Below, piece by piece: positions 8,474 to 17,458 of a DNA stretch of 64,000 nucleotides. The stretch comes from Desulfovibrio sp. Huiquan2017 (GTDB lineage Bacteria > Desulfobacterota > Desulfovibrionia > Desulfovibrionales > Desulfovibrionaceae): NCBI RefSeq assembly GCF_017351175.1, contig NZ_JAFMPN010000011.1, forward strand, positions 1 to 64,000, written 5' to 3'. The position numbers and the translations under genes were made by a program. The notes below the pieces were generated by a model. That model was given only the letters and a program-made list of their open reading frames with translations, had not been told where the DNA came from and ran no database searches. Numbering within the stretch: the first letter of the stretch is position 1; the number at the start of each line of letters is the position of its first letter.

Positions 8474-9607
8474 ATGCCCAGCCGGCGGTCCGCTTTCCCC
8501 CTCGCGGCGGGACTGATTCTTTTCTGCTTTGCACTGTTCGCTGCTCCGCTCGGCCCGGGCCGGGCGGAGGCTGCGGACATGGAGATGCTCGCCCCCATGC
8601 GGGCCGCCGCCTTCCCGTCGCTGGAATCGGCCATCCGCATCAAGGGGCCGCTGTATTTTTGCGGCGAATTCGTGCCCCTGCACCTGCCCGAGGTGCGTGA
8701 GCGGCTGGAAAAGGAACTCCTGCTCATGCTCTGGGACCGCGCCCAGGTCATCCTCTGGCTCAAGCGCACGGGCCGCTATTTCCCGCATATCGAAACCGTG
8801 TTTCGGGGCGCGGGCATGCCCGACGACCTCAAGTACGTCGCGGTCATCGAATCCGCGCTCAGACCCAAGGCGGGATCCGGCCGGGGGGCACGCGGCATCT
8901 GGCAGTTCATCGCTTCCACGGCGGGCAACTACGAGCTGACCGTGGACCGCTTCATCGACGAACGGCGCAACTTCTACTTCGCCACCCGGGCGGCCGCGTC
9001 CTACCTCAGGGACCTGCACGACCAGTTTAGTTCATGGACCCTGGCCTGCGCGGCCTACAACATGGGCGAGCAGGGGCTGGAAAAACGGATCAAAATGCAG
9101 GAGGTCCAGGACTATTACCACCTGCATCTGCCCGAGGAGACCCAGCGCTACGTGCTCCGGGCCATCGCGGCCAAGCTCATACTGACCGACCCGGCGCGCT
9201 ACGGCTTCGACATGCATCCCGGGGACTACTACAAACCGCGCCGGTTCGACCGGGTCAAGCTGCGGGCCAAATACCCCACTCCGCTGACCCTGGTGGCCAA
9301 GGCGGCGGGCACCTACTACAAGGACATCCGGGACCTCAACCCCCAGATCTTGAGCGAAGTCATCCCGCCCGGCCAGCACGTCCTGTTCCTGCCCGAAGGC
9401 GCGGCCGGGGAGTTCGCCGAACGCTACCACCCGCTCATGGCCAAATACCGCGAGACCCTCAAGCCCGAGACCTACGTGGTCAAGCGGGGGGATTCCCTGA
9501 CGGAAATCGCCAGGAGCCACGACATGACCCTATACCGCCTCTGCAAGCTGAACAAGTTGAGCACCCGGGCGACGATCCATCCGGGCCAGGAACTGCTGGT
9601 CCAGTAG
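8474..9607 (+). CDS. MltD-like lytic murein transglycosylase with LysM
   Basis: This 377-residue exported enzyme cleaves peptidoglycan glycan strands. A signal peptide (about 1-33, ending AEAA) precedes a transglycosylase domain with the catalytic Glu in VIESALRP and the GARGIWQFIASTA motif. A single LysM domain lies at about 330-376 (YVVKRGDSLTEIA). The ATG is chosen over a TTG 15 nt upstream because GGGAG lies between them. It is shorter than E. coli MltD, which has two LysM repeats. Ends before a bidirectional terminator. Confidence 0.9.
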   Translation: MPSRRSAFPLAAGLILFCFALFAAPLGPGRAEAADMEMLAPMRAAAFPSLESAIRIKGPLYFCGEFVPLHLPEVRERLEKELLLMLWDRAQVILWLKRTGRYFPHIETVFRGAGMPDDLKYVAVIESALRPKAGSGRGARGIWQFIASTAGNYELTVDRFIDERRNFYFATRAAASYLRDLHDQFSSWTLACAAYNMGEQGLEKRIKMQEVQDYYHLHLPEETQRYVLRAIAAKLILTDPARYGFDMHPGDYYKPRRFDRVKLRAKYPTPLTLVAKAAGTYYKDIRDLNPQILSEVIPPGQHVLFLPEGAAGEFAERYHPLMAKYRETLKPETYVVKRGDSLTEIARSHDMTLYRLCKLNKLSTRATIHPGQELLVQ

Positions 9608-9629
9608 CCGTCCGGCGCATGGTCACAAA

Positions 9630-9656
9630 AAAAAGCCGCCCCCAGGGCGGCTTTTC
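9630..9656. terminator. bidirectional terminator
   Basis: AAAAGCCGCC/GGCGGCTTTT serves the converging transglycosylase and PfkB kinase genes. Confidence 0.85.
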
Positions 9657-9684
9657 TCCTCGCGTCCCGTCCGATACAGGCGGG

Positions 9685-10563
9685 CTATCCGATGACCAAT
9701 TCGCGGGGCATCTCGGGCATGCCACCGGACTGGCCGCACACGTACTCCGCCACCCGGGCGGCGTACCGGTTGATCTGGTCCAGCGGCCACCCCTTGAGAC
9801 AACCGAGGACCAGGGCGGCGGTGAACGCATCTCCCGCCCCGATGGTATCGGCCACCTCCACGGGATTGCCGGGCAGGTCCGAGACCGCGTCGGGCGACAG
9901 CAGCAGGCTCCCTTCGGCCCCCCGAGTAAGGACCGCGAGGTCGAGCCCGTGCCGCTCCATGAGTGCGCGCAGGGCGGGCCGTTCACCCCGGGGGAGATCG
10001 AACAGCCGGGTCATGACGCCCAGTTCCATGTCGTTGATCTTGAGTATGTCCGCCGCGTCCAGGGACTCGGCGATGAGTTCGGGGGAATAGAAATCCTGAC
10101 GCAGGTTGATGTCGAAGACCTTGAGTGCCTTGGTCGCCTCGGCCAGGAAGCGGTGGACGGCATGCCGAGAGATCCCGGCGCGCTGGGCCAGGGTGCCGAA
10201 ACAGACGGCGTCCGCGTTGGAGGCCAGGGTCAGGGACGCGTCATCCAGGGTCAGGAAATCCCAGGCCACATCGTCCGGGAAGACGTAGGCGGCCACGCCG
10301 TGTTCATCCACGCGGACGTCCACCGTGCCCGTGGGATGGTCCGGGTCCAAGGTCACGGCGTCGATATTCAGGCCCAGACAGACGAGCAGGGACAGGACTT
10401 CGCGGCCCAGGTTGTCATCGCCGACCCGGGACACGGGCACTCCGACCCCGCCCAACACGTTGACGTGATAGGCGAAATTGGCGGGCGCTCCGCCCATCAG
10501 GCGGGTTTGCGGCAAAACGTCCCAAAGAATCTCCCCCAACCCCACGGCAAGTATCGGCTGCAT
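9685..10563 (-). CDS. PfkB-family carbohydrate kinase (fructokinase-like)
   Basis: This 292-residue ribokinase-fold sugar kinase shows the N-terminal GGAPANFAYHV substrate-site motif (about 24-34) and the C-terminal DTIGAGDAFTAAL motif with the catalytic Asp (about 238-250). The order and the GEILWD start resemble fructokinases, so fructose is the likeliest substrate, but specificity is not certain. It begins 2 nt after the stop of the TPR gene, so the two are cotranscribed and probably translationally coupled. Confidence 0.87.
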   Translation of the reverse strand: MQPILAVGLGEILWDVLPQTRLMGGAPANFAYHVNVLGGVGVPVSRVGDDNLGREVLSLLVCLGLNIDAVTLDPDHPTGTVDVRVDEHGVAAYVFPDDVAWDFLTLDDASLTLASNADAVCFGTLAQRAGISRHAVHRFLAEATKALKVFDINLRQDFYSPELIAESLDAADILKINDMELGVMTRLFDLPRGERPALRALMERHGLDLAVLTRGAEGSLLLSPDAVSDLPGNPVEVADTIGAGDAFTAALVLGCLKGWPLDQINRYAARVAEYVCGQSGGMPEMPRELVIG

Positions 10564-10565
10564 GA

Positions 10566-11915
10566 CTACCCCGCTTTTTCCACGATGCGTTTGAGGCGCT
10601 CCACGGCCCGCCCGCGCAAGGGCGAATCCGAGGACGCGGTCCGTTCCAGAAAGGCGATGAGATTGTCCAGGGCTTCCTCCGCCTGCGGATGGTCCGGACC
10701 AAGGGAGGCTTCATAGGCCGCGAATCCGCGCTCGAAACAGTCCAGGGCCTCCCCGGCCCGTCCCCGGCCGTCCAGGAACAGAGCCAGGTTGCACAGCGCC
10801 TGGCCGGTCTCGGGGTGGTCCTCGCCATAGGCGCGCTCCCGGATGGACAGGCTTTTGCGGAAATGAGCCTCGGCCTCGGGGGCCTTGCCCAGCCGCTCGA
10901 AAAGCAGCCCGGCCAGATTGTGGGCCGAAGCGGTCTCCGGGTGATGCTCGCCGTACAGGGCGGTGGTCAGCTCCAGGCTCGCCAGGACGTTGCGCAGACC
11001 GTCCTCGGGACGGTCCAAGGCATCCATGAGCAAGGCCAGATTATGCAGGCAGGAGGCGGCAGCCGGGCTGCGATCCTCGTCGGCCGCGCGGAGCACGGAC
11101 AGGCACTCGTTCAGGGCGGCCTCGGCCCCGGCCAGGTCGCCGCGCGCCTGCCGGACCATGCCCAGTCCGTTCAGGACCGGAGCCGTGGCCGGGTTGTTTT
11201 CGGTAAAAATCTCGTGTTGCAAATCCAGGCAGGCCCGGAAGGTCGCCTCGGCCCGGGCGAGATCCCGCCCGGCCCAATAGACCATGGCCAGTCCTTCAAG
11301 ATCGGCGGCAATGTCCGGGTGCCGGTCGCCCTTGACGGCCACGTCCACGGCCATGGCCGCTTCCAGAAGCTCCGAGGCTTCCCGATGGCGCTGCCGGAAA
11401 TAGAGAGAAAAGCCAGTCTGGTGCAGGACCCGGTTCGCGGCGGCGGTGCGCACGTCGAGGTCGGCGGCCAGGCCGCGGCAGGCCAGGACATGGGGAAGGA
11501 GCCATTCGGTCAGGGCCCAGTTTCCCGGGTCCGCATCGGGCAGGATAAGGTTCAGGGCGTAGATGGCCCGTCCGGCCCATTCGGCGGCCAGGTCGCGGTC
11601 CAGGGAAGCGCGCAGGGCGTCGCGCACATCGGCGGGCAGGGCGAAGACCTGCCGGTCCGCGTCCGCGTCCACCAACCCCCGGTTGACCAGCGGGTCCATA
11701 ATGGCCGTGGCCGCGAAGAACGCGGCGGCCGGGTTGACCAGGGCCGGATTGTGCGGGGTGCCGTCCACGGACAACGCGAAATCGTAGGGCAGGGGGGACT
11801 CGGCCAGCATGGCGGCCATGTACAGGGCCTCGGCTCCGCCGGGGGCCTCCCGCTCCACCTCTCGGATCAGTTCCAGGATGGTCTGTGCGTCGCGGGCGTC
11901 GTCTATGTCCGTCAC
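10566..11915 (-). CDS. tetratricopeptide-repeat protein (kinesin-light-chain-like TPRs)
   Basis: This 449-residue soluble protein starts with GTG behind AAGGAG. From about residue 165 onward it carries five or six about 42-residue repeats of the TPR_12 type (pattern HPxxAxxLxxLAxxxxxxG…AExxxRxxLxL). The N-terminal 160 residues are helical and unassigned. Such proteins are protein-protein scaffolds. Its tight coupling to the PfkB kinase gene suggests a linked function, but none can be named. No effector domain or signal peptide is seen. Confidence 0.82.
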   Translation of the reverse strand: MTDIDDARDAQTILELIREVEREAPGGAEALYMAAMLAESPLPYDFALSVDGTPHNPALVNPAAAFFAATAIMDPLVNRGLVDADADRQVFALPADVRDALRASLDRDLAAEWAGRAIYALNLILPDADPGNWALTEWLLPHVLACRGLAADLDVRTAAANRVLHQTGFSLYFRQRHREASELLEAAMAVDVAVKGDRHPDIAADLEGLAMVYWAGRDLARAEATFRACLDLQHEIFTENNPATAPVLNGLGMVRQARGDLAGAEAALNECLSVLRAADEDRSPAAASCLHNLALLMDALDRPEDGLRNVLASLELTTALYGEHHPETASAHNLAGLLFERLGKAPEAEAHFRKSLSIRERAYGEDHPETGQALCNLALFLDGRGRAGEALDCFERGFAAYEASLGPDHPQAEEALDNLIAFLERTASSDSPLRGRAVERLKRIVEKAG

Positions 11916-11983
11916 AACATGCTCCTTGGTTGGGAATCCTGATCTGCCTATCCGGTTTGCCAGGGAAATTCAAGGCCATGCGC

Positions 11984-12020
11984 AAAAAAGGGCGCTGCCC
12001 GGATCGACCGGACAGCGCCC
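11984..12020 (-). terminator. terminator of flgE
   Basis: GGGCGCTG/CAGCGCCC stem, followed on the minus strand by TTTTTT. Confidence 0.88.
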
Positions 12021-12041
12021 GAAAAGGCGGTCGGGGGCGTT

Positions 12042-13652
12042 CTATCGCTTGATCGAGATGAGCGTATTCAGGAGGGAGTCCGAGGTGGTGATGACCTTGG
12101 TGTTGGCCTGGTAGCCACGCTGGGTGACGATCATTGTGGCGAACTCCTTGGCCATGTCCACATTGCTTTCCTCCAGGGAATTCTGGCTGATGGTCCCGCG
12201 CCCCCGGTCCCCGGCCTGGCCGAGCATCGCCTCGCCCGAGGCGTCGGTGGCCACGAAGTTGGTCCCGCCGTCACGCTTGAGCCCCCACGGGCTGTTGAAC
12301 TTGTACATGGCCACCCGATACATCTCCTCGGTCTGGCCGTTGCTGAAATGTCCGCTGAGAACGCCCTTCTCGTCCACGCTGACGGAATTGAGGTAGCCCC
12401 AGGCGTAGCCGTCCTGAAGACCGTACATGGTGGCGGAGGGCAGGCTCTTGCTGGTGGTCACGCGGGCGTCGCGGTTGATGGAGTCCATCCCGGGGAGCGA
12501 GGCCGCGTTGGTCCCCACGGCCGCCGCATTGCTCGCTCCGCCCGTGGACCACATCCCCGTGCTGGAATCTATCCCGAAGTCGTAGGAAATGGTCGAAGCC
12601 GCGCCCGTGGCGGCGCCGTTGCTGCCGAAGGTGTAGTTGAACTGCGGCTGGCCGTCCTCGCTGAATTCGGCCGGGACCCAGTCAGACGGATCGGTACTGC
12701 CCGCCGAGCCCGGGGTGAAGGCGGACATATCGACCAGCGCCCCATGATCGTCGAATGTCAGTACCCCCATGCCCGCCAGTCCGGCCGCCGAGGTGCCATA
12801 GGCTGCCGACCCGTCCGACCCCTCGGGCATGGCGATGAGGTATTCCCAATAGGTATAGCCAGGCACGGCGTTGGACAGGTTCGTGGTCTCCACCGGGTCG
12901 AAATAGACGGTCATCTCATAGCTGTTGCCGTCCGCGTCGAACACTTTCATGGGCGTGGAATACTGCGGCCCAGGTTCACCGAAGGTCGAACCGGCGTTGC
13001 TCTGGTTGGCGGCGTACGCCCCGAGCATGGCGAAGAACGGGTTATTGGGGTCGGAGATGCGGCTGGTCGCCGAGTGGTCCAGTTGGGTGATCACCTCCAC
13101 CGAGGAGGTGGCGGACGGCTGGGAGCGAACCACACGGACGTTCTGGCCGTCCTCAACAATGTCCTCATAGGGCAATTGGACGTCAGAGACGCCGGAGGCC
13201 CACTGGCCGGTCTCCCGGTCGTAGGCGAAGCCCTGCAGGCGATACCCTTCGGCATTGACTAGATATGCTTGATTGTCGAAACGGAAATTTCCGGCCCGGG
13301 TGTAGTGCGACGCTCCCCGGACGTTCCCCGAGGGGTCGTTGATCCCAAAGAATCCGTCGCCCGAGATGGCCAGGTCCGTAGCCGCAGTGGACCCCGACAA
13401 GGGCCCGTCCGTAAAGATGCCCCGGATGGTCGACACGGCGACGCCCATGCCCATCTGGCTGACGCGCGCGGCGCCCGAATCGTACGTGGCGCTGCCCGTG
13501 GCCACCTGCTTGCTCATGAGGTCACCGAACAGGATGCCCGAGCGCTTGTAGCCGATGGTATCGACGTTGGCCAGGTTGTTGGCCAGGACCTGCATGCCCT
13601 GACTGTGCGCGATGACGCCTGTGGCACCCACGTACATGCTTCCGAAACTCAT
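12042..13652 (-). CDS. flgE: flagellar hook protein FlgE
   Basis: This 536-residue protein has the rod/hook N-terminus (NLANVDTIGYKRSG at about 26-39) and the conserved C-terminus (VDMAKEFATMIVTQRGYQAN … ITTSDSLLNTLI). The middle is the variable hook domain rich in Gly, Ser and Thr. It is exported through the flagellar type III apparatus and polymerises into the hook. The open frame extends upstream, but the start is fixed by AGGAAG before this ATG and by the conserved MSFGSMYVGATG opening. A sigma-54 site lies about 95 nt upstream. No other hook or rod genes are adjacent. Confidence 0.95.
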   Translation of the reverse strand: MSFGSMYVGATGVIAHSQGMQVLANNLANVDTIGYKRSGILFGDLMSKQVATGSATYDSGAARVSQMGMGVAVSTIRGIFTDGPLSGSTAATDLAISGDGFFGINDPSGNVRGASHYTRAGNFRFDNQAYLVNAEGYRLQGFAYDRETGQWASGVSDVQLPYEDIVEDGQNVRVVRSQPSATSSVEVITQLDHSATSRISDPNNPFFAMLGAYAANQSNAGSTFGEPGPQYSTPMKVFDADGNSYEMTVYFDPVETTNLSNAVPGYTYWEYLIAMPEGSDGSAAYGTSAAGLAGMGVLTFDDHGALVDMSAFTPGSAGSTDPSDWVPAEFSEDGQPQFNYTFGSNGAATGAASTISYDFGIDSSTGMWSTGGASNAAAVGTNAASLPGMDSINRDARVTTSKSLPSATMYGLQDGYAWGYLNSVSVDEKGVLSGHFSNGQTEEMYRVAMYKFNSPWGLKRDGGTNFVATDASGEAMLGQAGDRGRGTISQNSLEESNVDMAKEFATMIVTQRGYQANTKVITTSDSLLNTLISIKR

Positions 13653-13746
13653 ACTTCCTCCGATCCGGCGCGGGCCGGATTCGCGGGAACCGCCGGGATA
13701 CCCATTCCCGGCAAGAAATTCCCAAGTCCTTCTCGAAAGCGTTAAA

Positions 13747-13762
13747 AGCAAAGGGTGTGCCA
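13747..13762 (-). promoter_or_regulatory. sigma-54 promoter of flgE
   Basis: Read on the minus strand it is TGGCAC-ACCCT-TTGCT, a full match to the -24/-12 consensus with correct spacing. Transcription would start about 12 nt further on, giving an approximately 80-nt leader to flgE. RpoN control of hook genes is established in many polarly flagellated bacteria. Confidence 0.82.
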
Positions 13763-13965
13763 TTGAAAAAACTCTATATCTCCGAACGGAAACCCCGGTC
13801 GCTCCCGGCACATCCTGCCGGGTGACGGGCGGAGCGCCCCGAGCCTCCTGGAGACGTCCCCGGCCGGAGCAAATGATCTTTCCCTTGCCAGACACCGACC
13901 GCACGCGTACGCTTACGTGGCTTTGCAATCAGAGTGACATCAAACGAAACCATGGAGATATAGTA

Positions 13966-14577
13966 ATGAAACGGATTCTTCCCCTGCTCTTCGTCGCCGT
14001 CCTGGCCCTGGGCCTGAGCGCCTGCAACCAGGAGCCGTCGGTCAAGATCGGCATCGTGGACGAGGCCGCCGCCTTCAAGGACAACAAACTGGCCACCGAG
14101 GCCATGGCCCACCTTCAGGAGATGGGCAAGCCCTTGCAGGACAAGGCCGAGACCGCCTACAAGGCCATGCAGGCCGACCAGACCGAAGAGAATGTGGCCG
14201 CCTACAAGCTGGCCATGGGCGAGCTGCAGAACACCATGACCGCCGAACAGCAGCGTATCGTCGGCATGGTGGACGCCAAGTTCAACGAAGTCCTGGATAC
14301 CTACCGCAAGGAAAAGGGCTTGAGCCTGATCCTGAGCAAGCAGGCCGTCATCGCGTCCGACGACGCCGTGGACATCACCAAGGACATCGTGGCCGCCATG
14401 AACAAGGTCACCATGGACTTCTCCCTGCCTGAAGCGCCCAAGGCCGAGGCTCCAGCTTCCACGCCTGAAGCTCCCAAGGCCGAGGCTCCGGCGGCTTCCA
14501 CGACCGAGGCTCCCAAGGCTGAAACGCCCGCCCCGGCCGCCGAGGCGGACAAGGCTCCGGCCAAGACTGCGGAATAA
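13966..14577 (+). CDS. Skp/OmpH-like lipoprotein with Pro/Ala-rich tail
   Basis: This 203-residue protein has a lipobox LSAC (Cys about 20), then an OmpH/Skp-like core (about 26-145: IGIVDEAAAFKDN opening, long charged helices, KGLSLILSKQAVIASDDAVDIT closing), as in periplasmic OMP chaperones. Unusually it is lipidated rather than soluble. It ends in about 50 residues of degenerate EAPKAEAPA-type repeats, resembling a wall-spanning or flexible linker. GGAG precedes the ATG. It is a single gene ending at a strong terminator. Confidence 0.75.
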   Translation: MKRILPLLFVAVLALGLSACNQEPSVKIGIVDEAAAFKDNKLATEAMAHLQEMGKPLQDKAETAYKAMQADQTEENVAAYKLAMGELQNTMTAEQQRIVGMVDAKFNEVLDTYRKEKGLSLILSKQAVIASDDAVDITKDIVAAMNKVTMDFSLPEAPKAEAPASTPEAPKAEAPAASTTEAPKAETPAPAAEADKAPAKTAE

Positions 14578-14598
14578 CCCCGCATCCGACCCGCGATA

Positions 14599-14634
14599 AA
14601 AAAAGGCCTGTCCACGAGTGGACAGGCCTTTCCC
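14599..14634. terminator. bidirectional terminator
   Basis: A 13-bp perfect stem (AAGGCCTGTCCAC/GTGGACAGGCCTT, 2-nt loop) flanked by A and T runs, between the Skp-like gene and the convergent Hpt gene. Confidence 0.88.
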
Positions 14635-14650
14635 GTTTCCGGGTTCCGCT

Positions 14651-14995
14651 TCAGCCGTCGTCCCGGAAACGGATCATGAGCTCCCGGGCCCGCTCCAGAT
14701 CCCCGATGAAGACGCCAAGCCTCTCGCGCATGACGTCCAGATTTCCGTCCCGACCGGCATATTCCATATCCAGAGCCAATCTTCCCAGGACATCCGCGCG
14801 AACCACGCCGCACATGCCCTTGAGAGAATGGGCCAGCTTGGTCCCCCTGGCCGCATCTTTCGCATTCAGCGCTTCGGTCAATTCAGCCACGCGCTTCGGG
14901 CAATCCTCAAGAAAGGCATCGACGAGTTCCCGGGCCAGCTCCTTGTCATGGGCCAGACTGGCCAGGAACTGGTCGATGTCGAACAAATCCCGCAT
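14651..14995 (-). CDS. stand-alone Hpt (histidine phosphotransfer) domain protein
   Basis: This 114-residue helical protein consists of one Hpt domain. The phosphoacceptor is His56 in AHSLKGMCG. It should shuttle phosphate between a hybrid sensor kinase and a response regulator in the cytoplasm. No partner kinase with a receiver domain is visible in the window, so its pathway is unknown. The next minus-strand gene upstream lies 146 nt away. Confidence 0.87.
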   Translation of the reverse strand: MRDLFDIDQFLASLAHDKELARELVDAFLEDCPKRVAELTEALNAKDAARGTKLAHSLKGMCGVVRADVLGRLALDMEYAGRDGNLDVMRERLGVFIGDLERARELMIRFRDDG

Positions 14996-15141
14996 GATGG
15001 TTCCCCCTTCGGTTCTGTTACAATGGTCAACCTACCACCCGAAATACAGCTTGAAAAGTGATTTCACCGAGCCTATGAGGTGAAAGGGAGGGCTGTGGCC
15101 CTTTAATCGCTCCTGAACGGCTGAAATCGCCGACTCTCGGC

Positions 15142-16416
15142 TCACATACAGGTACAGGACCCGCCGGACAGTCGCCGCCATCGGCCCCGGACAAAGGCGA
15201 ACAAGATCTCCTGAAGGGTACGATCACGGCAGTTGCGAAGACAGCACCGGACCGCCTGCCGACGAAACCCCTCGGCCACCCGGCGGGCGTGGGATCCATG
15301 CGAACGCACCCAGACGTCGGATACGGGATCGGTGGAACGGATACGGGCATAGGCCTCCTCGCCGCCCAGGCCGCCCAACTGTGGAGCGGCTACCACCGAG
15401 GGCCGGGTCAGCAACAGGGTCCCGCGCCGTCCCAGGAACGAAAGTTTGGAATTGCCGCACAACAGCGCGCCGCACTCGGCGTCGCCGTAGCGGAAGACCA
15501 GGCCTGCGCCGGACGCACCCAGCCGCCGGATAGCCTGGAACACGGACGAAGCCGACAGGCGGCCCGCCGAGAGTCCCCCGGCGCAACCAGCCTCGTCCGG
15601 CTGCGGCAGACCGTTCAGGCACATGACCGGATGCCGGGGCACCAGGTGCTCCTCCAGCCGCCCGGTCTGGCGGAACCAGCGCACCCGGCCCCCGTCCCGG
15701 GCCAACAGCCCCTCGGCCGTCACGGCCAAAGCCAAAGTTCCAGCCATCTCCCGGGCCACCCCGTGGGAGGACACGGCCAACCCTTCGGCCCGACGGGCCA
15801 GCAGCCTGCCGCAGAGCACGGCCCATGCCCCGGGATCGTCCCCCCCGGCCTTGCCCAGGCCGTCCAGGCAGAGCGGCAGCAGCCCGCCGCCCCCCGGGCC
15901 CGCGGCCCGGGAAAGCAGCATTTCTGCGACCGAGGCAAGGGTGGATTTCGGCGTCAACGGCCGTGGACGGTCCGGCAACCCGCCCATGCACGCCGCCGCC
16001 CCAAGCAGGGCCAGCATCGCGCCCCCGCCGAGCGGCCCATCCCCCACCGGCGGCAGGGTGCCTGGCACGGGAAAGGAGGCTGCAACGGGCACGGGCCAGC
16101 CGCAACGGACCAGCCAATCCGGGAACCCGCCGTCGAACCCGCGCACGGCCGTAGCCAAGGCGCGCAGCCCCTCGGGCAGCCAATACTCGCTGACCGGATA
16201 CCCGCTGCCCATGAGATCCAGGATGCCGCCCAGCCGCCCGGGCGATGCGGATGTGCACACCGCAGCCCGAATTCTGCCCACCCGCCGCTCACGCAGCAGC
16301 CGAGGCAACCCGCCGTTCAACCCGCCCCCGTCAAAAAGATAGGTCCCGCGTCTCGTGGACAGCAGGCAAGCCTCCCCGCGTTCCACGGGAAGTACTCTAA
16401 ATGTCGTCGAATCCAT
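15142..16416 (-). CDS. metallo-beta-lactamase-fold protein lacking the metal motif
   Basis: This 424-residue protein resembles the ComEC/Rec2 C-terminal beta-lactamase-like domain: TYLFDGGGLNGGL (about 25-37), and then, where HxHxDH should sit, CTSASPGRLGGILDLM (about 54-69). The His/Asp metal ligands are therefore replaced while the surrounding strand-turn-helix and the GG are kept. No transmembrane or competence domain is present and the C-terminal 130 residues are unassigned. It is probably catalytically inactive. AAGGA precedes the ATG. Confidence 0.55.
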   Translation of the reverse strand: MDSTTFRVLPVERGEACLLSTRRGTYLFDGGGLNGGLPRLLRERRVGRIRAAVCTSASPGRLGGILDLMGSGYPVSEYWLPEGLRALATAVRGFDGGFPDWLVRCGWPVPVAASFPVPGTLPPVGDGPLGGGAMLALLGAAACMGGLPDRPRPLTPKSTLASVAEMLLSRAAGPGGGGLLPLCLDGLGKAGGDDPGAWAVLCGRLLARRAEGLAVSSHGVAREMAGTLALAVTAEGLLARDGGRVRWFRQTGRLEEHLVPRHPVMCLNGLPQPDEAGCAGGLSAGRLSASSVFQAIRRLGASGAGLVFRYGDAECGALLCGNSKLSFLGRRGTLLLTRPSVVAAPQLGGLGGEEAYARIRSTDPVSDVWVRSHGSHARRVAEGFRRQAVRCCLRNCRDRTLQEILFAFVRGRWRRLSGGSCTCM

Positions 16417-16655
16417 TTGTATCCTTGATGAAATCAGATGTGTTTACCGCTTTTTCGACGACACTATATTCAAAGTGATATTCTATATCAAGAAATAATT
16501 TACAGCTTTAAAATCCTCCTGCCGCAACAGGCTGTTTTTCCTGGTCTCTCCTTTGACGCCCGCAAGGTTCAGGAGAAGCAAATGAAGAATATATCCAATA
16601 AAACAAGTATATTAATTAGCCAAGGTCCGTGTCTTGCATTGAAAAGACTTAGGCG

Positions 16656-16684
16656 TTGACAAGGTATTGGCCGGTCATTATATG
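16656..16684 (+). promoter_or_regulatory. sigma-70 promoter of the 3D-domain gene
   Basis: TTGACA, a 17-nt spacer and TATATG, 36 nt before the start codon. It lies in an AT-rich 300-bp gap that otherwise holds nothing I recognise. Confidence 0.75.
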
Positions 16685-16719
16685 CCACGGACTTAAAAAC
16701 GACAACGGAGCAACCCTGT

Positions 16720-17214
16720 ATGCGAATATTCTTCAACTACACCGTCACCCCGGTGCTGTGCGCAGCCTTGGTGATCATGGCGGTGGTGGTGGTGGTCAAG
16801 CAACAGAAGATCGACGATCTGTCCCACCGCCTGGAGCTGGCCCAAAAGACGGCCGACGCGCGCAAGATCATGGTCGAGGAGGCCCGCCTCCTGCAAAAGG
16901 CCAAAAACATGTCCCCGGTGCGTACGGTCACCGTGACCGCCTACAACCCCACTTCCGAACAATGCGACGACGACCCGCTCATCGCCGCATCCATGCGCAA
17001 GGTCCGTTCCGGGACCATCGCCGTGTCCCGCGACCTTTTCGACCAAGGCTGGGTTTTCGGCCGCAAGGTCCGCATCGAGGGTCTGGGCATCTTCGAGATC
17101 AACGACCTCATGAACAAGCGTTTCCACCAGCGCATCGACATCTTCATGTGGGACGAATCCCAAGCCAAGGAATTCGGCCGCAAGAACATCAAGGCGGCAT
17201 TGCTCGACATCTAG
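16720..17214 (+). CDS. membrane-anchored 3D-domain protein
   Basis: This 164-residue protein has one N-terminal membrane anchor (about 8-27), a short coiled coil (about 28-62), and a C-terminal 3D (double-psi beta-barrel) domain. The domain shows VTAYNPTSEQCDDDP (about 72-86), GTIAVSRDLFDQGWVFG and GIFEINDLMNKRFHQRIDI with the conserved Asp residues. This fold occurs in MltA and YuiC/Sps-type peptidoglycan lytic enzymes, so a cell-wall role in the periplasm is likely. It has a good sigma-70 promoter and an ACGGAG ribosome site, and stands alone. Confidence 0.83.
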   Translation: MRIFFNYTVTPVLCAALVIMAVVVVVKQQKIDDLSHRLELAQKTADARKIMVEEARLLQKAKNMSPVRTVTVTAYNPTSEQCDDDPLIAASMRKVRSGTIAVSRDLFDQGWVFGRKVRIEGLGIFEINDLMNKRFHQRIDIFMWDESQAKEFGRKNIKAALLDI

Positions 17215-17230
17215 TCGCCCCTGCCGCTGC

Positions 17231-17261
17231 GAAAAAAGGCCCCGTCACGGGGCCTTTTTTA
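17231..17261 (+). terminator. terminator of the 3D-domain gene
   Basis: AAAAGGCCCCG/CGGGGCCTTTTTT hairpin with a T-run. Confidence 0.9.
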
Positions 17262-17305
17262 CGCCTTGAGCACAAGCGGCTTGCGGCTGCGGAGAGAACG
17301 AGTTG

Positions 17306-17356
17306 AAAGGCAAGCGCCCCGCTCGATATCGTATCGAGCGGGGCGCTTGCCTTTTA
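17306..17356 (-). terminator. 23-bp perfect inverted repeat, probable terminator
   Basis: Arms of 23 bp (17306-17328 and 17332-17354) with a 3-nt loop. It lies about 100 nt past the end of the nitroreductase gene. The AAAGGC/GCCTTT ends give a T-rich tail only inside the stem, so termination would be by hairpin strength. Confidence 0.7.
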
Positions 17357-17458
17357 TCCAGGAAACGCATCGTCAAAACCCGGAGCGCATCGGATGCACG
17401 GCACCCGACAGCGGCCCACTGCACCATGGGTAAGCTCGAAATAACGAGCCGCCCATCG

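Noticed and set aside
8459..8476. TTG start for the lytic transglycosylase
   Set aside because: The GGGAG ribosome site lies downstream of the TTG and correctly before the ATG at 8474.
17401..17458. Possible tRNA or small RNA next to the 23-bp hairpin
   Set aside because: No cloverleaf or T-loop sequence; no promoter.
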